DNA of 64,000 nt from Chitinophaga sp. Cy-1792 (GTDB lineage: Bacteria > Bacteroidota > Bacteroidia > Chitinophagales > Chitinophagaceae): contig NZ_VWWO01000001.1 of assembly GCF_011752935.1 (NCBI RefSeq), positions 496,001-560,000 of the forward strand, given 5' to 3'. Every line of letters begins with the position of its first letter. Within the stretch, counting starts at the first letter, position 1. The notes beneath the pieces are model-generated. The model was not told the origin of the DNA, did no database searches, and worked only from the letters and a program-made list of their open reading frames with translations. Positions 1 through 8,127 of this stretch are shown one piece after another. Made by a program: the position numbers and the translations under genes.

Positions 1-906
1 TATACCTACGATGAGCCCAGCGACAAATGGAATATTGCAGATGCTGCCGCCGATTATATATATACTGGCGATAACCTGCCGTCTTTCGGACTACCAGGCA
101 CTTTGCGCGTTGTTACCAACGCCGGCAACCGGGCTTCTCTGGCAGACAAAGCGGATTACATTCCTTACTTCGATACAGCAGCTTATCTGACAGCTTATAA
201 AGCCGGACAGACAGCCAAAGAAAATTTTGTAGCGGTAAACTGCGATAACCTGGATGCACCTGCTATCACAGCATTGCTGGAAGCAGCTACAGAAAAGGCA
301 TTTGCGGCGCAGACCGTACTGGCAACCTATGCCGGCGGCCCTACCGCTATGGCTAACATACGCCGCTTCTTTACGCTGCTGCTGGAAAGAAATATCGACA
401 TACCGGTGATCATCCACAGTATCAGCAAAAATGAAACAGCAGATGAACACCTGATCCACCACGCTACCGAAGCAGGCGCCCTGCTCCTGGATGGTTTCGG
501 TGATGGATTATGGCTTGCCAACAGTGCCGATGTTGCCAGTCAGCGCACTACGCTGAATAACATTGCCTTTGGTATCCTGCAGGCTACCCGTACACGTATT
601 TCCAAAACAGAATATATCTCCTGTCCTTCCTGTGGCCGTACCCTGTTCGATTTACAGGAAACAACAGCACGTATCAGGGCAGTTACTCACCACCTGAAAG
701 GTGTTAAAATTGCCATTATGGGTTGTATCGTAAATGGCCCTGGTGAAATGGCTGACGCAGACTTCGGATATGTAGGTAGTGGTGTGGGTAAAATTACGCT
801 CTACAGAGGTAAAGAGATCGTTAAACGCGGACTCAACAGCGACGTGGCCGTTAACGAACTCATCAACCTGATCAGGGAGAATGGCATGTGGGTAGAGAAA
901 AATTAA
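1..906 (+). CDS. ispG: 4-hydroxy-3-methylbut-2-enyl diphosphate synthase IspG (GcpE), C-terminal part
   Basis: Cut by the window start; the frame is open from base 1 and 301 residues remain. IspG is the penultimate enzyme of the MEP isoprenoid pathway and reduces the cyclic diphosphate intermediate using a [4Fe-4S] cluster. The cluster ligands are visible: SCPSCGR (Cys208 and Cys211 of the fragment) and MGCIVNGPGE (Cys242), with the conserved Glu249 seven residues on, the usual IspG spacing. The long stretch before the cluster domain fits the large IspG form that carries an inserted domain, known from Bacteroidota, chlamydiae and plants. An internal TTG at 103 is not a credible start because coding continues upstream. 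Confidence 0.96.
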   Translation, partial: YTYDEPSDKWNIADAAADYIYTGDNLPSFGLPGTLRVVTNAGNRASLADKADYIPYFDTAAYLTAYKAGQTAKENFVAVNCDNLDAPAITALLEAATEKAFAAQTVLATYAGGPTAMANIRRFFTLLLERNIDIPVIIHSISKNETADEHLIHHATEAGALLLDGFGDGLWLANSADVASQRTTLNNIAFGILQATRTRISKTEYISCPSCGRTLFDLQETTARIRAVTHHLKGVKIAIMGCIVNGPGEMADADFGYVGSGVGKITLYRGKEIVKRGLNSDVAVNELINLIRENGMWVEKN

Positions 907-969
907 ATCTCCCTTAAAATGACGGAACGAATCGAAAAATGTCTTAATTTTTCTAAAACATATTTTCTT

Positions 970-1383
970 ATGAAAAAGTTCCTCACCGCTGTTCTGGCTA
1001 TGTTTCTGGGTATGACTGTAGCCATGGCGCAAACACCTGCAACTGCTCCGTCTAAGAAAGATGCTAAAGAAGCGAAAGCTAAAGCTAAAGCTGACGCTAA
1101 AGAAGCTAAAGCAGACGCTAAAACCTCCGCTAAGGCAGACACTAAAGCTGCTAAAGCAGATGCTAAAACAAAGGCCGCAAAACCTGAAGCTGAAGCTAAA
1201 GCTAAAGCAGCACCTGCAACCGCTTCTGCTGAGCATGTAAAAAAAGATGGTACCCCTGACAAACGTTACAAAGACACCAAAGGTGCTACCACCACGCCAG
1301 CAGCAGGTCCTACCAAAAAAGACGGTACTCCTGACATGCGTTACAAAGCCAATAACCCAAATGCAGGAAAGAAGAAAAGCTAA
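970..1383 (+). CDS. Secreted Ala/Lys-rich low-complexity protein with repeated C-terminal motif
   Basis: 137 residues. I start it at 970, where the protein begins with a clear signal peptide (MKKFLTAVLAMFLGMTVAMA, cleavage before QTP); an in-frame ATG at 919 would add an unlikely extension. The mature part is highly basic and repetitive, with many KA, DAK and EAK units between roughly residues 28 and 85, giving a predicted extended or helical, histone-H1-like composition. The C-terminus carries KKDGTPDxRYK twice, separated by about 22 residues. It lies 63 bp after ispG and ends in a strong terminator. No enzymatic domain is recognised; a periplasmic or cell-surface structural or nucleic-acid-binding role would be a guess. 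Confidence 0.8.
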   Translation: MKKFLTAVLAMFLGMTVAMAQTPATAPSKKDAKEAKAKAKADAKEAKADAKTSAKADTKAAKADAKTKAAKPEAEAKAKAAPATASAEHVKKDGTPDKRYKDTKGATTTPAAGPTKKDGTPDMRYKANNPNAGKKKS

Positions 1384-1402
1384 TTAGTGAGTAAACATAG
1401 TT

Positions 1403-1432
1403 AAAAGGAGCCTCGGCGAGGCTCCTTTTTTT
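1403..1432 (+). terminator. Intrinsic terminator after the Ala/Lys-rich gene
   Basis: Perfect 12-bp inverted repeat (1403-1414 with 1418-1429, loop GGC) followed directly by a T-run. It ends the ispG-side transcript. Confidence 0.9.
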
Positions 1433-1488
1433 ATGCCCCGAAATATAGCCTGATACTACATTTATCTGATTTTGATTACTTTTAATGC

Positions 1489-2382
1489 ATGTTCGATTTC
1501 AGACTTAAAGTATTTCATACTGTTGCCAAGCGACTGAGCTTTACGAAGGCTGCAGAAGAATTATACATTTCTCAACCTGCGGTGACCAAACATATCCACG
1601 AGCTGGAGCAGCAACTGGGCATGGCGGTGTTTGAGCGTATAGGGAACAGAATTAAACTTACCCGCGCAGGCCAGCTGGTGATGCATCATACAGAGATCAT
1701 CTTTGCTGATTACCGCAATCTGGAATACGATATCAATCAACTGAAGCATACGCAGGGCGGCATGTTGCCCATTGGCGCCAGCACTACCATTGCGCAATAC
1801 CTGATACCGCCGCTGCTGGCGAAATTCAACCAGCGATATCCGGATGTAAAAACATCCCTGTCTACCGGTAATACTGAGCAGATAGAACAGGCATTATTTG
1901 AGAAAAGCATACAGCTGGGTATTATAGAAGGAAGTTCCAAGAACCCACAGTTGAAGTATGTGGAGTTTGCCAAAGATGAAATTGTACTGGTAGGAAATCC
2001 AAAACATATCTATGGCAATGGCGAACCGCTATCTGCTGCTGAATTAAAAACCATTCCATTATTAATGCGTGAGCATGGAAGTGGTACCCTGGAAGTGATC
2101 ACGGAGGAGCTGAAACGGCTGAAGCTAAAAATCACCGACCTTAATATAGCCATGTATATGGGCAGCACAGAAAGTATTAAATCCTACCTGCATCATGCCC
2201 CTTGTGCAGCCTTTATTTCGCTGCATGCAGTTCACCGGGAAATTGAGGCCGGGGAATTTGTTGTGCTGCCGGTGAAGAATTTCAAGTTGGTAAGAAAGCT
2301 TCATTTTACGTACCTGCAAGGTCAGCAGGACAAGCTGGCACAGTTGTTCATTCGTTTTACACGCAATAATTTCACTGAATAG
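1489..2382 (+). CDS. LysR-family transcriptional regulator
   Basis: 297 residues, the usual LysR length. An N-terminal winged helix-turn-helix covers about residues 1-60, with the typical SFTKAAEELYISQPAVTKHI recognition region, followed by a linker helix and a type-2 periplasmic-binding-protein-like effector domain from about residue 90 to 290. Members usually regulate a neighbouring or divergent gene in response to a small metabolite. Here there is no divergent partner: upstream lies the terminator of the preceding gene and the downstream GNAT gene is convergent with only 5 bp between stop codons. The target and ligand cannot be read from the sequence. Confidence 0.92.
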   Translation: MFDFRLKVFHTVAKRLSFTKAAEELYISQPAVTKHIHELEQQLGMAVFERIGNRIKLTRAGQLVMHHTEIIFADYRNLEYDINQLKHTQGGMLPIGASTTIAQYLIPPLLAKFNQRYPDVKTSLSTGNTEQIEQALFEKSIQLGIIEGSSKNPQLKYVEFAKDEIVLVGNPKHIYGNGEPLSAAELKTIPLLMREHGSGTLEVITEELKRLKLKITDLNIAMYMGSTESIKSYLHHAPCAAFISLHAVHREIEAGEFVVLPVKNFKLVRKLHFTYLQGQQDKLAQLFIRFTRNNFTE

Positions 2383-2387
2383 GCGGC

Positions 2388-2903
2388 CTATATTTTGGCT
2401 GGCCTGCTGATTTGCCAGTGCAGCATTTCTCCCGATTTGTGTGTCAGTCGCATACCTAGTTTCTGTAATACTCTCAGGGATGGTACGTTGGTAGCATCGC
2501 ACTCAGCAACGATTTTTCGTACGGGTGATTCCGTGAATGTCCATTTAATAAGGGCTGCCGCGGCTTCAGACATGAAGCCACGACTCCTGTAACCTGGTAT
2601 CAGGTAATAACTTATCTCCACCATTCCATCTTTATCGGGGCGGCCTTTGAAGCCGACGTTGCCGATTACCTTTCTTTCTTTTGCAGCTACTATAATCCAA
2701 ACCAGCCATGGGAATGACTTTGGATCATGCTGTAGCATTTCCAGAAAATATGGTAGCAGTTCTTTAATTTCTTCCGGGGGCCATTCATTCGGGATGACAG
2801 CCTCCAGTGTTTCTGTCGCATGCGGATGCCTAAGGTATATTTCCGTCAGCAAGGGTAAACGACATGGATATACGAATAGTCGGTCAGTCTGAAGGGGTAA
2901 CAT
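2388..2903 (-). CDS. GNAT-family N-acetyltransferase (RimJ/RimL type)
   Basis: 171 residues. The fold signature is present: RLPLLTEIYLRHP-like N-terminus, VIGNVGFKG on strand 4, EISYYLIPGYRSRGFMSEA carrying the acetyl-CoA pyrophosphate loop (R/Q-x-x-G-x-G/A variant, YRSRGFMSEA), and VAECDATNVPSLRVLQKLGM as the typical C-terminal Asn-x-x-S motif. RimJ/RimL relatives acetylate protein N-termini or small amines; the substrate here is unknown. It lies 24 bp downstream of the UPF0173 hydrolase on the same strand, so the two are probably co-transcribed. Confidence 0.88.
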   Translation of the reverse strand: MLPLQTDRLFVYPCRLPLLTEIYLRHPHATETLEAVIPNEWPPEEIKELLPYFLEMLQHDPKSFPWLVWIIVAAKERKVIGNVGFKGRPDKDGMVEISYYLIPGYRSRGFMSEAAAALIKWTFTESPVRKIVAECDATNVPSLRVLQKLGMRLTHKSGEMLHWQISRPAKI

Positions 2904-2927
2904 GAAATAAATATTAGGACAAACAGC

Positions 2928-3677
2928 TTACCACTGTTTGAGTTTGAGCGAAGAAGTATCTAATTCTTCTCCAGGCTTCAGTGCGTGAATTTCCAGTTTA
3001 TTAAGGTCTTGTGTCAGTTCTTTCAATCGTTCTGGTGTTCCGGAGAGATAAGACATGGAACCGTAGTGACATGGAATTACGTGGTTTACTTTGAGCAGTC
3101 TGGTAGCGAAAGCTGCTTCCAGTGGGCCCATGGTAAATCTGTCGCCAATGGGAAGGATGGCGATATCCGGCTCATAGATTTCTCCGATAAGGCCCATATC
3201 GCTGAACACGGCAGTATCGCCGGAATAGTAGATAGAAACATCATCACTGAGCCAGATGATGAATCCAACGGTACCGTGCAGGTAACCCATTTTCCCATCT
3301 GGTTGGTTGACATGAGCCAGGTGAACGGCGTTAGTCATTGTAATCTTGAGATCCATGAGAGAAACCGTACCACCTACATTCATGGCATCGAATACATGAT
3401 CGGGCACGCTGTTGTTCATCAGATAGGCTCTAACTGCCGGATTTGCAATGACTTTAGGCGAGTAAGTACGTATATATTCGATTATTTTTTTATCGAGATG
3501 ATCACCATGTCCGTGGCTCTGGAGGATCAGGTCAACATTTTCCGGAAAAGTTGTTCCGGCGGGGAGGAACGGGTTGTCAGTATACCATGGATCAATCAGA
3601 ATGGTACGGCCTTCCGGGGTAGTTATTTTAAAACTAGCATGGGCAAGGAACTGGATTTTGGTGTGCTGGATGCTCAT
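2928..3677 (-). CDS. UPF0173 metal-dependent hydrolase (metallo-beta-lactamase fold)
   Basis: 249 residues from the ATG at 3677 (MSIQHTKIQF). Upstream in-frame sequence runs into the terminator of the preceding gene, so the longer reading is rejected. The HxHxDH zinc motif is HGHGDH at residues 55-60, and further metal ligands are expected in YSGDTAVFSD and HVIPCHYGSM. These match the UPF0173/YtkL family, whose physiological substrate is not established; the length is normal for the family. Probably the first gene of a two-gene unit with the GNAT gene that follows. Confidence 0.9.
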   Translation of the reverse strand: MSIQHTKIQFLAHASFKITTPEGRTILIDPWYTDNPFLPAGTTFPENVDLILQSHGHGDHLDKKIIEYIRTYSPKVIANPAVRAYLMNNSVPDHVFDAMNVGGTVSLMDLKITMTNAVHLAHVNQPDGKMGYLHGTVGFIIWLSDDVSIYYSGDTAVFSDMGLIGEIYEPDIAILPIGDRFTMGPLEAAFATRLLKVNHVIPCHYGSMSYLSGTPERLKELTQDLNKLEIHALKPGEELDTSSLKLKQW

Positions 3678-3710
3678 AATGATGCTGCTTTCTTTGTAAT
3701 TAAATATAAT

Positions 3711-3741
3711 AAAAAAAACCGGCTCTGCTAAGCAGAGCCGG
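3711..3741 (-). terminator. Intrinsic terminator of the 3768-4259 lipoprotein gene
   Basis: 11-bp perfect inverted repeat (3719-3729 with 3731-3741) with eight A residues on the plus strand at 3711-3718, which is a U-run for minus-strand transcripts. It separates the lipoprotein gene from the UPF0173 gene. Confidence 0.88.
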
Positions 3742-3767
3742 CTCATATAAGTTATTATAGAAAGTTA

Positions 3768-4259
3768 TTACTGGCGTTGCAGTGTATAAATGATGGCGGC
3801 GTTATTTCCTTCGAAATTAACGTTCGCTCTCCAGGTCATGGTGCTACCGGCGCCGAGGATATCAACGCGGTAACCTTCGGTGATGTTTTTAGCTTTTTCG
3901 CCAGGGTACAGATATTTGAACTGGAACTGAGTGGTGCCACCATTTTTGAAGATAGACCATACTATTTTCTGTGTTGCAGGAGCGCAGCTATTGTCGGTTG
4001 GGTTGAGTGTGAAAGTACCCATAGCAGCGTTGTCAGGCAGTACCCATTTGCTTCCGATGAAACATTTAGCTGCAGCCTGGTCGAATACGGTTACTTTGGC
4101 GTTGTCTGGAATCCCTTCATATTTGATATCGGTGAGTATCCAGTTTCCTTTTACGGAAGCCTTGTTAATGTCGGTGGTTACTCCTTGTTTAGGCGCGCAG
4201 GATGATCCGAAAATAGCGATCATTGCAAGCAGAACAGCAGCAAATGACAAATTTTTCAT
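3768..4259 (-). CDS. Lipocalin-like outer-membrane or periplasmic lipoprotein
   Basis: 163 residues. A lipoprotein signal peptide ends in IFGSSC with Cys21 as the predicted lipidated residue. The mature part begins after a short linker with VKGNWILTDIKYEG, which resembles the Gly-x-Trp start of lipocalin-like beta barrels found in many Bacteroidota lipoproteins. A conserved-looking pair of cysteines (Cys in KCFIGSKWVL and SCAPATQKIVW) could form a disulfide. Its ligand or function is unknown. It lies 131 bp downstream of the second short anti-sigma-like gene and has its own terminator, so it may belong to the same transcription unit as the ECF sigma factor. Confidence 0.75.
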   Translation of the reverse strand: MKNLSFAAVLLAMIAIFGSSCAPKQGVTTDINKASVKGNWILTDIKYEGIPDNAKVTVFDQAAAKCFIGSKWVLPDNAAMGTFTLNPTDNSCAPATQKIVWSIFKNGGTTQFQFKYLYPGEKAKNITEGYRVDILGAGSTMTWRANVNFEGNNAAIIYTLQRQ

Positions 4260-4390
4260 GGGAAGTTTTGTTTGTTTATTTTAAATGCTCTTTTGTATTC
4301 AACAACTGTTAACCGCTAAGGTTTACAACTGTATAAATCGCTGGCAAGTTCAGCATTTACAATAAACGTACCAAATGAAATCCCTAAATT

Positions 4391-4873
4391 CTAATGGGTA
4401 GTTGAGGAAGAAGGAACTTTCAGGCGGATGAGTGCGTCCTGAAGATGATTAACCTGGTTATTGAGATACCAGGTAGAAGCGGCAAGGGCCATTACTAATA
4501 CACAAAGGGCGATAAAGGCGCAGCGCCACCAGATGCTGACAGTAATATCACGTTTCCAGCCCTGTTTGATTTCCAGATAATCGTTACCGTTACCATTTCC
4601 GGAATTCGTATAACCGTTTTTGTTATGAGGCGGGCGCCTGTTGGTATCGTCATCGCGGATACGCTGCATGATTTCATGCTTTACGCTGGCGGGTGGCATG
4701 ACGGCATCTTCCAGGAACAGGTGCTCAAACGTGAGTTCAGTATTGGCAGCCTCCACATCCACGGTTGGAGATATCATTCGGAGAAAATGATATTCCCTTA
4801 CCTGATCCGGAGTTGCCAAATTGAGCAGCACACGTTCGATATTGCCTTCATCGATGTAATGTCTGATATTCAA
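4391..4873 (-). CDS. Short single-pass membrane protein, anti-sigma-factor-like (copy 2)
   Basis: 160 residues. The start is a TTG; no ATG is available before the in-frame stop just upstream. The choice is supported by N-terminal alignment with the neighbouring gene product: MNIRHYIDEGNIE against MELKFYIETGIIE, and later DAVMPP against DAVLPP. This N-terminal domain resembles the cytoplasmic domain of Bacteroidota RskA-type anti-sigma factors. One hydrophobic segment is at about residues 118-136, leaving only about 25 residues outside the membrane, whereas RskA proteins normally carry a large periplasmic domain. It is probably a paralogue of the adjacent gene and downstream of the ECF sigma factor. 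Confidence 0.7.
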   Translation of the reverse strand: MNIRHYIDEGNIERVLLNLATPDQVREYHFLRMISPTVDVEAANTELTFEHLFLEDAVMPPASVKHEIMQRIRDDDTNRRPPHNKNGYTNSGNGNGNDYLEIKQGWKRDITVSIWWRCAFIALCVLVMALAASTWYLNNQVNHLQDALIRLKVPSSSTTH

Positions 4874-5001
4874 TTTGATCTAATTAAATAGGAATAAAAG
4901 GAGAATATATTTTATTAAAATATACTATAAGTCTATTTACGATTCTACAGCAGGAAATGGATTCCTGATAAAATAATATTTTTTATTCCCCTCAAAACGT
5001 G

Positions 5002-5496
5002 TTAGCTCCGACTGATATTGTATGGCGTAGTGTCAGGAGTACTAATCGAATGTGGAGTAATGATGAGTTGCCCGGTTTTTTCCTTCATCTGGGCATATTT
5101 GAGATAATAAAAGATACTGAAGAAGAGAAATATCTTCGCCAGAATGATGAGCATAAAAATAAAGATGCGCCAGTTTTTGTGAACCATGATCTGGTCGCCA
5201 TCTTTTGGCTGAATGTTGATAAAAGTATAGTTCGGGGGTACGTCATTGGCGGAACCGCCACCATTGCCATTATCCCATCTGAATGCCTGTAAAACTCTTT
5301 CTCGTGTCTCCATCGGAGGAAGCACAGCATCAGCGTAAGCGGCACGGTGAATGCGGCGCTCTACGATCTCGATTTCTGTTTCCAGCTCCGGATAGAGCTT
5401 TCTCATCAGCTGAAACTCTTCAGCTTCATCTTCTGAGATCAGACCCATTACATAGGATTCAATTATCCCTGTTTCTATGTAAAACTTTAGTTCCAC
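5002..5496 (-). CDS. Short single-pass membrane protein, putative anti-sigma factor (copy 1)
   Basis: 164 residues from a GTG start. The first ten codons overlap the end of the ECF sigma gene by 10 bp, the classic translational coupling of a sigma factor with its anti-sigma factor. Residues 1-80 resemble the N-terminal cytoplasmic domain of RskA-like anti-sigma proteins (YIETGIIESYVMGLISEDEA, then a conserved VLPP). A transmembrane helix lies at about residues 108-128, followed by a Ser/Thr-rich tail of roughly 35 residues. There is no recognisable periplasmic sensor domain. Function is inferred from position and N-terminal similarity; the target would be the sigma factor encoded just upstream. 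Confidence 0.75.
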   Translation of the reverse strand: MELKFYIETGIIESYVMGLISEDEAEEFQLMRKLYPELETEIEIVERRIHRAAYADAVLPPMETRERVLQAFRWDNGNGGGSANDVPPNYTFINIQPKDGDQIMVHKNWRIFIFMLIILAKIFLFFSIFYYLKYAQMKEKTGQLIITPHSISTPDTTPYNISRS

Positions 5497-5999
5497 GATT
5501 CTTTAATGTATTTTCTGAAAGCCTTCATGGCTGAGCTGAGCAGTTCATTTACCTGTTCATCCGGCAAAGCCAGCATTCGGGCTATCGTTGTGATGGATAA
5601 TCCTTTAAAATAACATAGTCGGAAAACTTGTTGTTCTTTTATGGGTAACTCGAGATAAAATCTTTGTAACATTCCTTCTTCCTGTTTCATAAGCTCTGCG
5701 CCGGTTAGCGCTGTCTCAGGAATCGCTTCTTTGATTGCCAGTTCCCTGGTTTTACGTAACATCCAGGCGAAAAGAGTATGATACCCGGAGTTGCGGAATG
5801 TTCCGATATTTTGAAATGCCCAGATATATACCCGGACTATCACATCATTTGCTGTTCTTTCAATCGGGACCAGCTGCAATACTACACCGTACAGGGCCCC
5901 TGAAAAACGATCATACAAAAACTCCCTTGCCTGCGGATCCCCTGCTAATAGTCGATCCACCAATCCATCCTCGGTAATATTTGACAGATCTCTACGCAA
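5487..5999 (-). CDS. ECF RNA polymerase sigma factor
   Basis: 170 residues. Region 2 is at about residues 12-75 (GDPQAREFLYDRFSGALYGV, then a region 2.4-like RVYIWAFQNI) and region 4 helix-turn-helix at about residues 110-165 (QVFRLCYFKGLSITTIARML). The start codon is TTG at 5999; no ATG is available before the in-frame stop at about 6018. It overlaps the putative anti-sigma gene downstream by 10 bp. There is no SusC/SusD pair next to it, so unlike the other ECF gene in this window it is not a polysaccharide-locus regulator by context. The regulated genes are unknown. Confidence 0.88.
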   Translation of the reverse strand: MRRDLSNITEDGLVDRLLAGDPQAREFLYDRFSGALYGVVLQLVPIERTANDVIVRVYIWAFQNIGTFRNSGYHTLFAWMLRKTRELAIKEAIPETALTGAELMKQEEGMLQRFYLELPIKEQQVFRLCYFKGLSITTIARMLALPDEQVNELLSSAMKAFRKYIKESWN

Positions 6000-6108
6000 A
6001 AGTTGTAGTGTACTCGTTTAGATTGCTAAAATATAACATTTGTCTCTGAAAGCGAACAAGTAAGCCCATCATTTTTTATGCACATAAATAACTAAAATGG
6101 ACAACTTT

Positions 6109-6615
6109 TCATAAATCCATTCGGTAAAGCCAGTATTGTGCCCCAAAAATCGGGTCCAGTTCCCTGATCAGCCGGAAGCCGAGTCGTTCATAAAGTCGCC
6201 TGGCAGTGGGCATTTCCGTACTGGTATGTAATCCAAGTACCCTTTCTCCGGAGGCCTTCGCCGCCGATATGGCCATCCGCATCAGCTGCTCCCCTATCCC
6301 TGCTCCCCGAAAAGACGGATCCACCCCCAGCAAACGGATATAACTCCAGTCTGCCGGATAAATCGCCGTCGGATTACCCGATGGCACCAGGAAAACAACC
6401 CCGGCAAATGTATTATCATCTTCCTGAAAACATATAAAAACAGTACCTGACAAGATAATCTCCCGCAGACGATCGCTGTCTGCCAGGTTTTCCAGCAAAC
6501 GCGGGCCATTATCTCCCGGAAAAAGAAACCTGAACTGTTCATAACTCTTCAGCAGCAATCTGCAAATCGCTTCAGTATCCGCCACTGTACCTGTTCTGTA
6601 TTTTAATATAGCCAT
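6109..6615 (-). CDS. GNAT-family N-acetyltransferase
   Basis: 168 residues. The acetyl-CoA binding loop is visible in IRLLGVDPSFRGAGIGEQLM (V-x-P-x-x-R-G-x-G-I-G), followed by AISAAKASGERVLGLHT and the C-terminal ARRLYERLGF element seen in many GNAT enzymes. The substrate is not predictable. It stands alone between the ECF operon and the divergently oriented CoA-transferase gene. It is not closely similar to the GNAT at 2388-2903, which belongs to the RimJ/RimL branch. Confidence 0.9.
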   Translation of the reverse strand: MAILKYRTGTVADTEAICRLLLKSYEQFRFLFPGDNGPRLLENLADSDRLREIILSGTVFICFQEDDNTFAGVVFLVPSGNPTAIYPADWSYIRLLGVDPSFRGAGIGEQLMRMAISAAKASGERVLGLHTSTEMPTARRLYERLGFRLIRELDPIFGAQYWLYRMDL

Positions 6616-6768
6616 CTGCGTTAGTGATAAGGATGATTTTACAACAAATGCCCTTCTTTTCTTGTTCCTCTTTTTTTAAATATCTATCGTGTTAAAGTAC
6701 AACATGATATTATTCATAGTTTGTAATCTTCCCGCACGATAACTTAGTCATACAACAAACCTGATCAT

Positions 6769-8040
6769 ATGCGCTATTTAGCAGCTACTGATGCCGTAAA
6801 ACTTATCAGCTCCGGAGATACCGTATTTATCCATACTGCCGCCGCTACACCCAAAACCCTCGTAAAAGCGATGTCTGAGCGTAGCAATGAGTTACAAAAC
6901 GTGCGACTGGTAAGTATTCATACCGAGTGGGACGCAGATTACGCAGAACCGGAGCACGTTCACGCTTTTCATGTAGATTCTTTTTTCGTAGGTAAAAATA
7001 TACGCAAGGCGGTAAATGAAGGCAGGGCCAATTATGTTCCGATGTTCCTGTCAGAGATACCGAAATATTTCCGTTCACTTGATCATCCGATAGATGTTGC
7101 GCTGATTTCTGTTTCTCCTCCTGACAAAAACGGCTACTGTACGCTAGGTGTTTCCTGCGATGTTTCCAGATCTGCCATCAGCCTGGCAAAAACGATTATA
7201 GCAGAGATAAATCCTTTTATGCCAAGGGTACTGGGAGATGGCGTTATTCACATATCCCGTATCAGTGCCGGCGTGGAGGTATATTATCCGATTTATGAAC
7301 AGCCAGTAAAGGCCCCCACGGCTACAGAACTCGCCATCGGACAGCATGTAGCCTCACTCATAGACGATGGCGCCACTCTGCAGATGGGTATTGGCGGTAT
7401 TCCGAATGCAGTATTGCAATGTCTCCATAATCATAAAAACCTGGGCATTCATACAGAAATGTTCTCTGACGGCATTATCGACCTGGTGGAAAAAGGCGTC
7501 ATCAACGGGCGTAAAAAGACCATTCAGCCGGAACTCCTGATATCCAGTTTTGCGATAGGCTCCCGGCGGCTATACGATTTCATGGACAGCAACCTCATAC
7601 TACGGCTGCTGGACGTGGAATTTGTGAATAACCCTTCCATCATCCGTAAAAATCCCAAAGTAACTGCTATAAATAGTGCAATAGAGATCGATATCTTCGG
7701 CCAGGTATGTGCTGATTCTATCGGTTTCAGGCAATATAGCGGAGTAGGCGGACAAATGGACTTTATGCGCGGAGCCGCACTATCAGAAGGGGGCAAGCCC
7801 ATCATTGCCATTCCTGCCACCACTTCAAAGGGCATTTCCCGGATCGTATCCAGGCTACACCCAGGCGCCAGCGTTGTTACTACCAGAGCGCATGTACACT
7901 ATGTAGTAACAGAGTTCGGTATTGCCTATCTACGCGGGAAAAACCTGAAACAAAGAGCACAGGCACTGATAGATATCGCACACCCCGATCACCAGGAACA
8001 GCTGTCGAAAGATGCCTTCGAAATCTTTAAAGTTTTTTAA
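6769..8040 (+). CDS. Acetyl-CoA hydrolase/transferase family protein (4-hydroxybutyrate CoA-transferase-like)
   Basis: 423 residues, normal for the family. It transfers coenzyme A between acyl groups through a covalent glutamyl-CoA intermediate. The glycine-rich CoA-binding motif MGIGGIPN is at residues 206-213 and the HTEMFSDG motif follows, with Glu230 the likely catalytic glutamate. The C-terminal region holds SRIVSRLHPGASVVTTRAHV and VVTEFGIAYLRGK, both typical of this family. Members include 4-hydroxybutyrate CoA-transferase and acetate- or succinate-CoA transferases; substrate choice cannot be decided here. The gene is monocistronic in appearance, with the next gene 84 bp away behind its own conserved upstream block. 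Confidence 0.9.
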   Translation: MRYLAATDAVKLISSGDTVFIHTAAATPKTLVKAMSERSNELQNVRLVSIHTEWDADYAEPEHVHAFHVDSFFVGKNIRKAVNEGRANYVPMFLSEIPKYFRSLDHPIDVALISVSPPDKNGYCTLGVSCDVSRSAISLAKTIIAEINPFMPRVLGDGVIHISRISAGVEVYYPIYEQPVKAPTATELAIGQHVASLIDDGATLQMGIGGIPNAVLQCLHNHKNLGIHTEMFSDGIIDLVEKGVINGRKKTIQPELLISSFAIGSRRLYDFMDSNLILRLLDVEFVNNPSIIRKNPKVTAINSAIEIDIFGQVCADSIGFRQYSGVGGQMDFMRGAALSEGGKPIIAIPATTSKGISRIVSRLHPGASVVTTRAHVHYVVTEFGIAYLRGKNLKQRAQALIDIAHPDHQEQLSKDAFEIFKVF

Positions 8041-8050
8041 TCTTGATATT

Positions 8051-8127
8051 GTCAACAATACCAGATGCCCTTCGGTTATTTATGCATAGGTTTCAGAAGA
8101 AATGAGGCAGCATAAATATTAACAATG
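8051..8127 (+). repeat. Conserved upstream block of the first LpxR-like gene (copy 1 of 2)
   Basis: This 77-bp stretch matches 9200-9274 upstream of the second paralogue. Both begin with GTCAACAATACCAGAT and continue through similar CGGTTATTTATG, ATAG-TTTCAG and GGCAGCATAAAT segments up to the ATG. The shared block probably holds the promoter; TAGGTTTC here and TAGATTTC in the other copy are imperfect -7 candidates. Confidence 0.8.

Noticed and set aside
2985..3731. 248-codon open frame antisense to the UPF0173 gene
   Set aside because: Overlaps a gene with a clear zinc motif on the other strand and runs into its upstream terminator.
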